From: an uncultured Lachnospiraceae bacterium
GTDB lineage: Bacteria > Bacillota > Clostridia > Lachnospirales > Lachnospiraceae
Direction of reading: 5' to 3'
NCBI GenBank assembly: GCA_910583615.1
Contig: CAJTXP010000032.1
Coordinates: 1-47,676, forward strand
Length of the DNA: 47,676 nucleotides
The notes beneath the pieces were generated by a model that was not told where the DNA came from, did not search any database, and saw only the letters and a list, made by a program, of their open reading frames with translations. Below, piece after piece: positions 1 through 9,186 of this stretch. The position numbers were made by a program, and so were the translations under genes. Numbering within the stretch: the first letter of the stretch is position 1; each line of letters opens with the position of its first letter.

Positions 1-94
1 CCTGTGACGGACAAAACGGCTCCGCTGTCCGTTCCAGTCCACACAGCGCTGCAGAGCACAGAGGTCCAGGGCGCAGGCTACCCACCACCCCGTT
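1..94. repeat. Partial copy (right half) of palindromic repeat PR
   Basis: This stretch matches the right half of the complete palindromic element at 29221-29409, with only scattered differences: the inner arm gacggacaaaacggctc (6-22), the shared ttccagtccaca core and the outer arm cacagagg.ccagggcgcag are all recognisable. The left half lies outside the window. No transposase or other gene is associated with it. It probably belongs to a dispersed intergenic repeat family; its function is unknown. Confidence 0.85.
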
Positions 95-143
95 GAATAG
101 CAACAGGATCTTTCATATGGTCTGTGTCCGGATCACGATGATA

Positions 144-172
144 TTGTGAAGCGGAGACAATTATAGTATAAT
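144..172 (+). promoter_or_regulatory. Sigma-A type promoter for the recD2 operon
   Basis: TTGTGA (144-149), a 17-nt spacer and a perfect TATAAT (167-172) lie 40 nt upstream of the recD2 start. This is the only good promoter seen before the recD2-to-S1 gene block, so it probably drives at least the first genes. Called from sequence match only. Confidence 0.7.
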
Positions 173-212
173 TGTTTTATACATAAGAAAAACCGGGGAG
201 ACAAAAGGGGAT

Positions 213-2342
213 ATGGAACATCTGCGCTGCGTGGTGGAACGGATCACTTATCAGAATACAGAAAACGGCTATACGGTGCTGAAATGCGCGGCCAAAAACT
301 ACAACGATCTGGTGACGGTCGTCGGTACCATGCCGGATATCCATGTGGGTTCTGTCCTTCTGCTGGAAGGCGTCTGGAAAGTGGATGCCAGATATGGAAG
401 GCAGTTTGCAATGGAAAAATTCGAAGAGACGCTGCCTGCCACAGTGTATGGCATTGAAAAATACCTGGGATCCGGACTGATCAAGGGGGTGGGACCGAAG
501 TTCGCCAGACGTATCGTACAGGAGTTTGGAAAGGATACGCTGGATGTGATCGAAGAAAATCCGGATGCGCTTATTCGGGTGGAAGGGATCGGAAGAGTCC
601 GTGTGGAACGGATCAAAAAGAGCTGGCAGGAACAGAGGGAGATCAAAAACATCATGGTGTTCCTTCAGAGCCATGGGGTCAGCACCGCTCATGCAACAAA
701 GATCTTCAAGGCTTACGGGAGCGGAAGTATTCAGATGGTTCAGGAAAATCCGTATCGCCTGGCAGACGATATCTGGGGGATCGGATTCCGGACGGCGGAC
801 ACGATCGCAGGAAAGCTGGGCATTGAAAAGGGACGTTTTATACGGCTTCGGAGCGGAATTTTATATACATTGAATAAACTGTCGGAGAGCGGTCACTGCT
901 ATGCGCTTCGGGAACAGCTGATTGAGACGGCGGAAAAACTGCTGGAAGTAGAACAGCCGGAACTTCAGATTACGCTGGATGAGATGCTTCGGACCAGTGA
1001 TGTGATCCGGGATGAGGAAGCCATCTATCTGCCTCCTTTTTATTTTTCAGAGACCGGATGCGCCAGGCGGCTGTTGAAGCTGCTTTCGGCGGAACGTCAG
1101 GTTCGGATTGATGCAGATGCGGTGATCAGACAGATTCAGAGCCGTTCTGCAGTACCGTATGATGAGATTCAGCTTAAGGCCATCCGGACGGCCGTATCCT
1201 CAAAGGTGATGATCCTGACCGGGGGGCCCGGGACAGGAAAGACAACAACGACCATGGGGATTCTGCAGGCATACCGGATGGCTGGATGCCGGATCCTTCT
1301 GGCGGCTCCTACGGGCAGGGCGGCAAAAAGGATGTCCGAGGCTACAGGGATGGAGGCGAAGACGATCCACCGCCTTCTGGAATATAAACCGCCGGAAGGT
1401 TATCAGAAAAAGGAAGAGAATCCCCTGGAGGGAGATGTCCTGATCCTGGATGAGTGTTCCATGATCGATGTGATGCTCATGTACAACCTGCTGAAGGCGC
1501 TTCCGGAGCATATGACGCTGATCCTGGTGGGGGATACGGATCAGCTGCCCAGCGTGGGAGCTGGGAATGTACTGAAGGATCTGATTGCCTCCGGCAGGAT
1601 TCCTGTGGTGCGTTTAACCCGGATCTTCCGGCAGGCGCAGGGAAGCCGGATCATCATGAACGCCCATCGGATCAACAGGGGCGAGGCCATTGACCTGCGC
1701 GGAGGAAAAGATGCAGACTTTTTCTTTGCAGGAAAAGAGACGAACGAGGAAGTGGTGGACACGCTGGTAAAATACTGTACCAGAAATCTGCCGTCGTACT
1801 ATCATGTGGATGCTCTGCGGGATATTCAGGTGCTGACTCCCATGCAGAGGGGGATCTGCGGCGCGGCGAATCTGAACCGGGTATTGCAGGACGCCATGAA
1901 TCCGTGCAGCATCTTTCTGAACCGGGGAGGAATTCAGTACCGGCTTCGGGATAAAGTGATGCAGATCCGCAACGACTATGACAAAGAGGTGTTTAACGGA
2001 GACATTGGTACTGTTTTCAGAGTGGATATGGAAGAGAGGGAGCTTACAGTGAATTTTGACGGACGGGAAGTCCTCTATGATGTCAGCGAGCTGGACGAGC
2101 TGTCCCTTGCTTATGCCACTACGATTCACAAAGCACAGGGTTCGGAGTATCCGATCGTGGTCATGCCGTTTACCATGAGCCATTATGTCATGCTGCAGAG
2201 AAATCTGCTCTACACCGGCGTGACCAGGGCAAAGAAAATCCTGGTATTGATCGGGGAAAAGAAGGCAGTCTGGTATGCCGTTAAAAATGAGACGACGTCC
2301 GAACGGAATACGAAGCTTGCAGAACGTCTGCGTCTGAATTAG
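213..2342 (+). CDS. recD2: ATP-dependent DNA helicase RecD2
   Basis: RecD2 is a 5'-3' superfamily 1B DNA helicase of bacteria without RecBC and is linked to repair and replication-fork maintenance. The 709 residues are a usual length. Residues ~85-205 hold three helix-hairpin-helix-like segments (GSGLIKGVGPKFA, RVEGIGRVRVERI, WGIGFRTADTI) typical of the RecD2 N-terminal region. The helicase core follows, with Walker A GGPGTGKT at 337-344, Walker B LILDE at about 410-414, a GDTDQLPSVGAGNVL motif, and C-terminal TTIHKAQGSEYP and LYTGVTRAKK motifs (UvrD-type fold). The ATG is preceded by a purine-rich AAAAGGGG stretch. It is the first gene of the block and is followed after 15 nt by the flavoprotein gene. 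Confidence 0.95.
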   Translation: MEHLRCVVERITYQNTENGYTVLKCAAKNYNDLVTVVGTMPDIHVGSVLLLEGVWKVDARYGRQFAMEKFEETLPATVYGIEKYLGSGLIKGVGPKFARRIVQEFGKDTLDVIEENPDALIRVEGIGRVRVERIKKSWQEQREIKNIMVFLQSHGVSTAHATKIFKAYGSGSIQMVQENPYRLADDIWGIGFRTADTIAGKLGIEKGRFIRLRSGILYTLNKLSESGHCYALREQLIETAEKLLEVEQPELQITLDEMLRTSDVIRDEEAIYLPPFYFSETGCARRLLKLLSAERQVRIDADAVIRQIQSRSAVPYDEIQLKAIRTAVSSKVMILTGGPGTGKTTTTMGILQAYRMAGCRILLAAPTGRAAKRMSEATGMEAKTIHRLLEYKPPEGYQKKEENPLEGDVLILDECSMIDVMLMYNLLKALPEHMTLILVGDTDQLPSVGAGNVLKDLIASGRIPVVRLTRIFRQAQGSRIIMNAHRINRGEAIDLRGGKDADFFFAGKETNEEVVDTLVKYCTRNLPSYYHVDALRDIQVLTPMQRGICGAANLNRVLQDAMNPCSIFLNRGGIQYRLRDKVMQIRNDYDKEVFNGDIGTVFRVDMEERELTVNFDGREVLYDVSELDELSLAYATTIHKAQGSEYPIVVMPFTMSHYVMLQRNLLYTGVTRAKKILVLIGEKKAVWYAVKNETTSERNTKLAERLRLN

Positions 2343-2357
2343 AAGGAAGGTGTAAAC

Positions 2358-3587
2358 ATGAGACTTGCGATCATTGGCGGCGGAGCGGCAGGAATGATGG
2401 CGTCGATATTTGCGGCGAAAAAGGGCGTTTTCGTGGATCTGTATGAGAGAAACGAGAAGCTTGGCAAAAAGCTGTATATTACAGGCAAGGGTAGATGCAA
2501 TCTGACCAATGCCTGCGACATGGAAGAACTTCTGGGAAACGTCAGGAGCAACCCAAGGTTTTTATACAGCGCATTTTACAGATTTACCAATCAGGATACA
2601 ATGGATTTTTTTGAAAAGGAGGGTCTGAAGCTCAAGGTGGAACGGGGGAAACGGGTGTTTCCGGAATCCGACCGGTCGGCAGATGTACTGGACACGCTGC
2701 GCCGCGCCATGAAGAGAGCCGGAGTGCATGTGCATCTGAACGGCAGGGTGGAGAGCGTTCACAGGGAAGGGGAGCTTTTTTTCCTGGATCTGCAGGGTCG
2801 GAAAACGGTGGAAGCGGACCGGGTATTCATAGCCACGGGAGGACTTTCCTATGAGAGTACCGGCTCGACAGGAGACGGATACCGTTTTGCAGAAGAGATG
2901 GGATTGAAGGTGACAGAATGCTGTCCGTCTCTGGTTCCTTTCCATATAAAAGAAACATTTGTAAAAGAACTGCAGGGGCTGGCGCTGAAAAATATTGCCA
3001 TACGTATTCTGGATGGGAAAAAAATACTTTGTGAAGATTTTGGCGAACTCCTGTTCACGCATTTTGGTGTCAGCGGGCCGGTGATCCTGACTGCCAGCAG
3101 CATATGCGGAAAGAAAACACAGGAGAAGGAACTGAAACTGCTTCTGGATCTGAAACCGGCGCTCACGAAAGAGCAGCTTGACGCCCGGATCCTGCGGGAA
3201 TTTGAGACGGCGAAGAATAAAAAGTTCGCAAATGCGGCATCCGTGTTTTTTCCCGCAAAGCTGACTCCGGTCATGGTTGCCCTGAGTGGAATCTCTCCGG
3301 ATAAAAGGATCCATGAGATCACAAAGGAGGAGCGTCAAAGATTTTTGTCCAACATGAAAGAACTGGAATTGACCATCACCGGTACCGGAGGTTATAATGA
3401 AGCTGTAGTTACAAAGGGCGGCGTGTCCGTGAAGGAAATCAATCCGGCTACGATGGAGTCAAAGAAGGTTCCGGGACTTTATTTTATCGGAGAGGTGCTG
3501 GATCTGGATGCGCTGACCGGAGGGTTTAATCTGCAGATTGCGTGGTCCACGGCGGTTGCTGCTGCAGAAAGTATCGGAAGAAACTGA
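2358..3587 (+). CDS. HI0933-family NAD(P)/FAD-dependent flavoprotein
   Basis: 409 residues. The N-terminus has the dinucleotide-binding signature AIIGGGAAGMMAS (FAD), followed by GKGRCNLTN, and the C-terminus has GLYFIGEVLDLDALTGGFNLQIAWSTA, both hallmarks of the HI0933/YhiN flavoprotein family (often annotated aminoacetone oxidase family FAD-binding enzyme). The substrate in this lineage is unknown, and the aminoacetone name should not be taken as proof. AAGGAAGG sits 7-14 nt before the ATG. It is cotranscribed with recD2 (15-nt gap) and cmk (25-nt gap); this flavoprotein-cmk-ispH order is common in Clostridia. Confidence 0.88.
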   Translation: MRLAIIGGGAAGMMASIFAAKKGVFVDLYERNEKLGKKLYITGKGRCNLTNACDMEELLGNVRSNPRFLYSAFYRFTNQDTMDFFEKEGLKLKVERGKRVFPESDRSADVLDTLRRAMKRAGVHVHLNGRVESVHREGELFFLDLQGRKTVEADRVFIATGGLSYESTGSTGDGYRFAEEMGLKVTECCPSLVPFHIKETFVKELQGLALKNIAIRILDGKKILCEDFGELLFTHFGVSGPVILTASSICGKKTQEKELKLLLDLKPALTKEQLDARILREFETAKNKKFANAASVFFPAKLTPVMVALSGISPDKRIHEITKEERQRFLSNMKELELTITGTGGYNEAVVTKGGVSVKEINPATMESKKVPGLYFIGEVLDLDALTGGFNLQIAWSTAVAAAESIGRN

Positions 3588-3612
3588 ATTATATGGATTT
3601 GGAGGATATATC

Positions 3613-4275
3613 ATGAAGACAGGATATAATATAGCGATCGACGGTCCGGCGGGAGCAGGGAAGAGTACGATTGCAAAAAAGATTGCGAAAAAGATGAATT
3701 TTATCTATGTGGATACGGGTGCCATGTATCGCGCCATGGCTCTGTATCTTCTGCGGAAGGGAATTGATCCTGCGGATGCCGACCGCATAGCGGAGGTCTG
3801 TCAGGAAGCGGACATTTCTATTGAATACCAAAACGGGGAGCAGGTGGTGCTCCTGAACGGAGAGAATGTAAATGCATATATCCGGACAGAAGAGATCGGA
3901 AGCATGGCCTCCTGCTCTTCGGCAGTGCCGGCGGTCCGTGAGAAACTGGTGGAGCTGCAGAGAAGACTGGCGGCAAAAGCGGATGTGGTCATGGACGGAC
4001 GGGATATCGGCACCGTGGTTCTGCCGGATGCCGACGTGAAAGTGTACCTGACGGCAGGAAGCGCCACCCGTGCGAAACGCCGGTATCTGGAACTGCTGGA
4101 AAAAGGAGAAAAACCAGATCTTGCACAGATCGAGCAGAAGATCATTGACCGGGATTATCAGGATATGCACCGGGAGCATTCGCCGCTTCGACAGGCAGAA
4201 GACGCAGTGCTTGTGGATTCTTCCGACATGACCATTGATGAGGTGGTGGAAAGGATCTCGTCGTTATGCAGGTAA
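3613..4275 (+). CDS. cmk: (d)CMP kinase
   Basis: Cytidylate kinase transfers phosphate from ATP to CMP/dCMP in pyrimidine nucleotide metabolism, in the cytoplasm. The 220 residues include the P-loop GPAGAGKST near the N-terminus, DTGAMYRAMA (substrate-binding region), the GRDIGTVVLPDA motif and an arginine-rich lid segment (RAKRRYLEL). The start was set at ATG 3613 because a GGAGGA ribosome binding site lies at 3601-3606; a longer in-frame reading from 3538 would overlap the upstream gene by 50 nt and adds a non-conserved tail. Its end overlaps ispH by 10 nt, suggesting translational coupling. Confidence 0.95.
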   Translation: MKTGYNIAIDGPAGAGKSTIAKKIAKKMNFIYVDTGAMYRAMALYLLRKGIDPADADRIAEVCQEADISIEYQNGEQVVLLNGENVNAYIRTEEIGSMASCSSAVPAVREKLVELQRRLAAKADVVMDGRDIGTVVLPDADVKVYLTAGSATRAKRRYLELLEKGEKPDLAQIEQKIIDRDYQDMHREHSPLRQAEDAVLVDSSDMTIDEVVERISSLCR

Positions 4276-5111
4276 AAGTGGCAAAAAGCGCCGGTTTCTG
4301 TTTCGGCGTCCAGCGGGCGGTGGACACGGTCTATGAGCAGGTGGAGAAGGGCATCCGCCCCATTTATACTTATGGTCCCATCATCCACAACGAGGTGGTC
4401 GTCCAGGATCTGGAAGAAAAAGGCGTAAAAGTGCTGGGCAGCCGAAAGGAGCTTGAGGAACTGGAAGAAGGAACCGTGATCATACGCTCTCACGGCGTGG
4501 GGAAGGAGATCTATGAGCTGATCCGAAAGCAGGGGCTTCACTGTGTAGACGCTACCTGTCCATTTGTAAAAAAGATTCACCGAACGGTGGAGAAGGAGAG
4601 CCGGGCGGGAAAACAGATCGTGATCATCGGCAACGACCGGCACCCGGAGGTGGAAGGAATCAAAGGCTGGTGCAGCACGCCGGCAGTGGTGATTGAGTCT
4701 GCACAGCAGGCGGAAAATCTCCGTATATTGGAACCGATTCCATTATGTATTGTTTCGCAGACGACATTTAACTACAAGAAATTTAAAGATTTAGTTGAAA
4801 TTATTGATAAAAAGAGGTATGATAGAGTTGTTGTAAATACGATCTGTAATGCGACGGAGGAACGGCAGACCGAAGCCCGCCGGATTGCAGGAGAAGTAGA
4901 CGCCATGATCGTGATTGGCGGCAGCCACAGTTCGAATACGCAGAAGCTGTTTGAGATTTGCAGAAACGAGTGCAGGAATACTTACTATATACAGACTGTC
5001 CACGACCTGAATTTAGAAGTATTACGATCTACTGGGCTTATAGGTATTACAGCAGGGGCTTCCACCCCAAAGAAAATTATTGAGGAGGTTCAAACAAGGT
5101 GTCTGAATTAA
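4266..5111 (+). CDS. ispH: 4-hydroxy-3-methylbut-2-enyl diphosphate reductase IspH
   Basis: IspH (LytB) is the last enzyme of the methylerythritol phosphate pathway and reduces HMBPP to IPP and DMAPP with an iron-sulfur cluster. The 281 residues carry the three conserved cluster cysteines C12 (AGFCFGV), C98 (VDATCPFV) and C194 (NTICNATEER), plus the SHGVG, TTFNYKKF and GGSHSSNT motifs. In many Clostridia IspH is fused to an S1-domain protein; here the stop codon comes first and the S1 gene begins in the -1 frame, overlapping by 13 nt. Confidence 0.96.
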   Translation: MQVKVAKSAGFCFGVQRAVDTVYEQVEKGIRPIYTYGPIIHNEVVVQDLEEKGVKVLGSRKELEELEEGTVIIRSHGVGKEIYELIRKQGLHCVDATCPFVKKIHRTVEKESRAGKQIVIIGNDRHPEVEGIKGWCSTPAVVIESAQQAENLRILEPIPLCIVSQTTFNYKKFKDLVEIIDKKRYDRVVVNTICNATEERQTEARRIAGEVDAMIVIGGSHSSNTQKLFEICRNECRNTYYIQTVHDLNLEVLRSTGLIGITAGASTPKKIIEEVQTRCLN

Positions 5112-6172
5112 GTTTTGAACAAATGCTGGAAGATTCATTAAAAACTATCAGAACAGGAGAAATCGTAGAAGGTACGGTCATTGACGTCAAAGAAGATGAG
5201 ATCATCTTGAACATCGGGTACAAATCAGATGGTATCGTAACCAGAAATGAATATACGAATGTATCCAATGCGGACCTGACGACCATGGTCTCCGTGGGCG
5301 ATACGATGGAAGTAAAAGTTCTGAAAGTAAATGACGGAGAAGGACAGGTTCAGCTGTCCTACAGAAGGGTTGCCCAGGAGAGAGGCAGCAAGAGACTGGA
5401 AGAAGCTTTTGAGAATAGGGAAGTGCTGACGGCAAAGGTAACGCAGGTACTGGACGGCGGCCTGAGCGTCGTAGTGGATGAGACAAGGATCTTTATCCCG
5501 GCCAGCCTGGTATCCGATACGTACGAGAAAAATCTTGGTAAGTATGCGGATCAGGAGATTGAGTTTGTGATTACCGAGTTCAATCCGAAGAGAAGGAGGA
5601 TCATCGGCGACAGGAAGCAGCTTCTGGTGGAACGCAAGGCAGAGCTTCAGAGAGCGCTGTTCGAGCGGATCAACGAAGGCGATATTGTTGAAGGCGTTGT
5701 AAAGAATGTAACAGATTTTGGTGCATTTGTGGATCTTGGAGGAGCGGACGGACTGCTTCATATCTCTGAGATGTCCTGGGGCAGAGTCGACCATCCGAAG
5801 AAGCTGTTCAGGGTCGGCGACAAGCTGGAGGTTCTGATCAAGGAGATCAAGGACACGAAGATCGCGCTGAGTTTGAAGTTTGACGATGCGAATCCGTGGC
5901 TGACAGCGGATGAAAAATATGCAGTCGGCAATATTGTAGACGGCGTTGTGGCACGCATGACCGATTTCGGTGCATTTGTGGAGCTGGAGCCCGGCGTAGA
6001 TGCACTTCTTCACGTATCGCAGATCTCCCGGGATCATGTGGAGAAGCCGTCCGATGTACTGAAGGTTGGCCAGGAGATCACCGCGAAGGTAGTGGATTTC
6101 AACGGAGAAGACCGGAAGATCAGTCTGAGTATGAAGGCGCTGGAGAACTATGCGGAGGATGCGGACGAATAA
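5099..6172 (+). CDS. rpsA: S1-domain RNA-binding protein (RpsA-like)
   Basis: 357 residues with four S1 (OB-fold) repeats at roughly 17-85, 100-168, 188-256 and 273-342; repeats 3 and 4 share GxVxxxTDFGAFVxL and LLHxS. This is the Firmicutes form of the S1/YpfD family: an RNA-binding protein resembling ribosomal protein S1, with a debated role on the ribosome in Gram-positives. It starts with GTG 5099 inside the end of ispH, after a GAGGAGG ribosome binding site at 5083-5089, so it is likely translationally coupled. In relatives the two are one polypeptide. Symbol given by family, not proof of a ribosomal role. Confidence 0.88.
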   Translation: MSELSFEQMLEDSLKTIRTGEIVEGTVIDVKEDEIILNIGYKSDGIVTRNEYTNVSNADLTTMVSVGDTMEVKVLKVNDGEGQVQLSYRRVAQERGSKRLEEAFENREVLTAKVTQVLDGGLSVVVDETRIFIPASLVSDTYEKNLGKYADQEIEFVITEFNPKRRRIIGDRKQLLVERKAELQRALFERINEGDIVEGVVKNVTDFGAFVDLGGADGLLHISEMSWGRVDHPKKLFRVGDKLEVLIKEIKDTKIALSLKFDDANPWLTADEKYAVGNIVDGVVARMTDFGAFVELEPGVDALLHVSQISRDHVEKPSDVLKVGQEITAKVVDFNGEDRKISLSMKALENYAEDADE

Positions 6173-6192
6173 ACGATAAACATGAATTAACA

Positions 6193-6226
6193 AGAGGACA
6201 TGCGGACCGGCGTTCGTGTGTCCTCT
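6193..6226 (+). terminator. Hairpin after the S1 gene (weak terminator)
   Basis: AGAGGACA (6193-6200) pairs perfectly with TGTCCTCT (6219-6226), 20 nt after the S1 stop codon. It is followed by gttagta rather than a true T-run, so intrinsic termination is possible but may be leaky, leaving read-through into the rnf genes. Confidence 0.45.
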
Positions 6227-6292
6227 GTTAGTATAAAAGGATTGTTGAAATTTTCACACAGTTCTACAGAAATATAAGAAAGAGGGGTTCTT

Positions 6293-7609
6293 ATGGCTAC
6301 TTTAACTTTTAAGGGTGGTGTACACCCTTATGACGGCAAGGAACTGTCAAAAGACAAAGAGATCGTTCCATATCAGCCGAAGGGGGATCTGATCTATCCG
6401 GTTTCCCAGCACATCGGAGCTCCCGCAGCTCCGGTCGTGGCAAAAGGCGATCGGGTTCTTGTGGGGCAGAAGATTGCGGAGGCGGGAGGCTTTGTATCCT
6501 CGCCGGTCTATGCATCCGTATCCGGTACGGTGAAGGCGATCGAACCGCATTTCGTATCCACCGGTGCAAAGGTGAATTCGATCGTGGTGGAGAATGACGG
6601 GCTGTATGAGGAGGCGCCGGGCCTTTCCATCAAACCGTTTGAAGAGCTGTCCAGAGAAGACATCATCGGCATCATCAAGGAGTCCGGCGTGGTGGGTATG
6701 GGCGGAGCAGGCTTTCCAACCCATGTAAAGCTTTCTCCCAAGGATCCGGATAAGATTGATTATGTACTGGTGAACTGCGCAGAGTGCGAGCCGTATCTGA
6801 CGTCCGACTATCGGCTGATGATCGAGCGTCCGGAGAAAGTGGTAGGCGGTCTGAAAGTAGTTCTGGAGCTGTTCGGTAATGCGCAGGGCTGCATCTGTAT
6901 TGAGGACAACAAGCCGGAAGCGATTAAGATCATGCAGAAAGCATGTGAAAATGAAACGCGCATCCAGGTGAAGGTTTTGAAGACCAAATATCCCCAGGGC
7001 GCAGAACGTATGCTGATCCATGCAGTGACGGGAAGGGATCTGAACTCGACCATGCTTCCTGCCGATCTGGGATGCGTGGTGGACAACTGCGATACGATCA
7101 CATCCATCTATGACGCCGTGATTCTTGGAAAGCCCCTGATTTCCAGAGTCGTCACGATTTCCGGCGAGGCGATTGCGAATCCGTCCAATTTTGAGTGCAG
7201 GATGGGAACGAACGTGGCGGAACTGATCGAAGCGGCAGGCGGATTTAAGAGCGAGGCAAAAAAAGTCATTTCCGGCGGCCCCATGATGGGATTCGCCATG
7301 TTTGACCTGGAGGTGCCGACGACAAAGACCACCTCGGCCATTACCTGTCTGGCAGCGGATGCGGTATCTGAGTCGCAGACCACGGCCTGCATCAACTGCG
7401 GGCGTTGTGTGGAGGCCTGTGATGAAGGGTTGATTCCGGCCCGCCTTTCACAGTTTTCCGAGAAATTTGATCTGGAAGCTTTCCAGAAATGGCATGGCAT
7501 GGAATGTGTGGAATGCGGATGCTGCAGCTATGTCTGTCCGGCCAAGAGACCGCTGGCACAGATGATCAAGAATGTCAGACGTATGGTTATGGCAAACCGT
7601 AAAAAATAA
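6293..7609 (+). CDS. rnfC: Rnf complex subunit RnfC
   Basis: RnfC is the soluble NADH-binding subunit of the ferredoxin:NAD+ oxidoreductase (Rnf). The 438 residues open with the RnfC signature TFKGGVHPYDGKELS. A glycine-rich GVVGMGGAGFPTHVK segment (FMN/NADH-binding, NuoF-like fold) lies at ~125-140, an SLBB-like region follows, and the C-terminus has two ferredoxin motifs, CINCGRCVEAC and CVECGCCSYVCP, for two [4Fe-4S] clusters. AAAGAGGGG precedes the ATG. It heads the rnfCDGEAB cluster, the gene order typical of Clostridia; the genes are close or overlapping, so they form an operon. Confidence 0.96.
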   Translation: MATLTFKGGVHPYDGKELSKDKEIVPYQPKGDLIYPVSQHIGAPAAPVVAKGDRVLVGQKIAEAGGFVSSPVYASVSGTVKAIEPHFVSTGAKVNSIVVENDGLYEEAPGLSIKPFEELSREDIIGIIKESGVVGMGGAGFPTHVKLSPKDPDKIDYVLVNCAECEPYLTSDYRLMIERPEKVVGGLKVVLELFGNAQGCICIEDNKPEAIKIMQKACENETRIQVKVLKTKYPQGAERMLIHAVTGRDLNSTMLPADLGCVVDNCDTITSIYDAVILGKPLISRVVTISGEAIANPSNFECRMGTNVAELIEAAGGFKSEAKKVISGGPMMGFAMFDLEVPTTKTTSAITCLAADAVSESQTTACINCGRCVEACDEGLIPARLSQFSEKFDLEAFQKWHGMECVECGCCSYVCPAKRPLAQMIKNVRRMVMANRKK

Positions 7610-7636
7610 CAGTGAAGAGAGAAAGAGGTGAGTCGT

Positions 7637-8578
7637 GTGAGTGATCTTAGAAATGTATCTTCATCACCACATATCAGAGATAAGGCGACCAGTTCCAACA
7701 TTATGCGGGACGTAGTGATCGCTCTTTTGCCGGCAGCAGCCTTCGGCGTAGTCCATTTCGGCGTAAACGCGCTGATCGTGCTGCTTGTGACAGTCGCAAC
7801 CTGTGTGGCGACGGAGTACATATATGAAAAATTAATGCATAAACCCATTACGGTGGGAGATTTCAGTGCCGTTGTGACGGGGCTTCTGCTGGGAATGAAC
7901 CTTCCGTGCAGCGCACCCTGGTGGATGGCGGTGCTTGGCGGCGTTTTTGCGATCCTGGTGGCAAAGCAGCTGTTCGGCGGACTTGGACAGAATTTTATGA
8001 ACCCGGCTCTTGCCGGCAGATGTTTCCTGATGATTTCTTTTGCAGGGCGTATGACGAATTATGCCTATGATACCTTTACCGGTGCAACGCCGCTGGCAGT
8101 TTTACGGGACGGCGGAAGTGTAGATGTGCTTCAGATGGTGACTGGTACGACTGCAGGTATGATTGGAGAGACTTCCGCTATTGCGATCCTGATCGGTGCG
8201 GCGTATCTGCTGTGGAGAGGCGTTATCAACCTGAGAATTCCCGGAACCTATCTTGTGACCTTCGCGGTGTTCATGCTGCTGTTCGGCGGGCATGGATTCG
8301 ACGGGACATATCTGGCGGCGCAGCTGGCCGGCGGCGGGCTGATGCTGGGCGCCTGGTTCATGGCGACGGATTATGTAACCAGTCCCATCACGCCGACGGG
8401 ACAGATCGTGTACGGCGTGGCGCTGGGTATCCTGACCGGTATTTTCCGGTGCTTCGGAGCGTCTCCGGAGGGCGTGTCCTATGCGATCATCTTCTCGAAC
8501 CTGCTGGTTCCGCTGATCGAACGGTACACGATTCCGCTGGCGTTCGGCAAAGTGAAAGCAAAAGGGGGTAACAAATAA
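7637..8578 (+). CDS. rnfD: Rnf complex subunit RnfD
   Basis: Membrane subunit of Rnf that carries covalently bound FMN. The 313-residue protein has about eight to ten hydrophobic helices, with the flavinylation motif FTGATPL (Thr151 expected to be the FMN attachment site) and conserved GGLGQNFMNPALAGR and MATDYVTSPITPTG stretches. The start was placed at GTG 7637 because GAGGTG (7625-7630) fits as its ribosome binding site; the alternative GTG 7628 lies inside that site. The stop overlaps the rnfG start (TAATG). Confidence 0.94.
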   Translation: MSDLRNVSSSPHIRDKATSSNIMRDVVIALLPAAAFGVVHFGVNALIVLLVTVATCVATEYIYEKLMHKPITVGDFSAVVTGLLLGMNLPCSAPWWMAVLGGVFAILVAKQLFGGLGQNFMNPALAGRCFLMISFAGRMTNYAYDTFTGATPLAVLRDGGSVDVLQMVTGTTAGMIGETSAIAILIGAAYLLWRGVINLRIPGTYLVTFAVFMLLFGGHGFDGTYLAAQLAGGGLMLGAWFMATDYVTSPITPTGQIVYGVALGILTGIFRCFGASPEGVSYAIIFSNLLVPLIERYTIPLAFGKVKAKGGNK

Positions 8579-9171
8579 TGAATAAGATTATTAAGAACAC
8601 CCTGATCCTGACGGCAATTACGCTGGTGTCCGGCCTGCTCCTGGGCTTCGTCCACGAGCTGACGGCGGCTCCCATCGCGGAGCAGGAGGCTCTGGCGAAG
8701 GCGAAAGCCTACGAGGAGGTATTTCCGGAGGCGGCATCCTTTAACGAGATGGAGGACGTCACCGAGGTTGCGGCGTATATTGCGGAGCAGGGTTATACAT
8801 CCCAGGTCATCAATGAAGTGGCGGAGGCATGCGACGCATCGGGAAACGTGGTGGGCCATGTCATCAATATCACGACGCCGGAAGGCTACGGCGGAAACAT
8901 CCAGATGACGGTTGGAGTCGCCAATGACATGACCATGATGGGCATCTCGTTTCTGTCCATCAGCGAGACGGCGGGACTTGGCATGAACGCCGATACGGAT
9001 GACTGGAAAGCGCAGTTTGCGGGCATCCAGGCGGACGAGATCGCCTACACCAAGTCCGGGAAATCCGCACCCAATGAGATCGACGCGGTCAGCAGCGCGA
9101 CGATCACCACGAAAGCAGTCACCGGTGCGGTCAATGCGGCGCTCTGTGCTGCCGGACATTATGCTGAGTAA
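8578..9171 (+). CDS. rnfG: Rnf complex subunit RnfG
   Basis: RnfG is a membrane-anchored, externally facing flavoprotein of Rnf. The 197 residues have one N-terminal membrane helix (~5-27) and an FMN-binding domain ending in SSATITT (172-178), the covalent FMN-threonine motif of the RnfG/NqrC family (usual form SGATxT; here Ser replaces Gly). GETAGLGM (~118-125) is also conserved in the family. AGGGGGTAAC just upstream provides the ribosome binding site. Its first base is the last base of the rnfD stop codon. Confidence 0.94.
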   Translation: MNKIIKNTLILTAITLVSGLLLGFVHELTAAPIAEQEALAKAKAYEEVFPEAASFNEMEDVTEVAAYIAEQGYTSQVINEVAEACDASGNVVGHVINITTPEGYGGNIQMTVGVANDMTMMGISFLSISETAGLGMNADTDDWKAQFAGIQADEIAYTKSGKSAPNEIDAVSSATITTKAVTGAVNAALCAAGHYAE

Positions 9172-9186
9172 AGGGGGCGTACATAT

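Noticed and set aside
5060..5111. Programmed -1 frameshift between ispH and the S1 gene
   Set aside because: No X-XXY-YYZ slippery heptamer is in the right phase, and the GAGGAGG with a GTG start gives a simple internal start for S1.
6226..6292. A promoter directly before rnfC
   Set aside because: TTGTTG/TACAGA-like pieces are present but none gives a convincing -35/-10 pair; transcription start of the rnf genes remains open.
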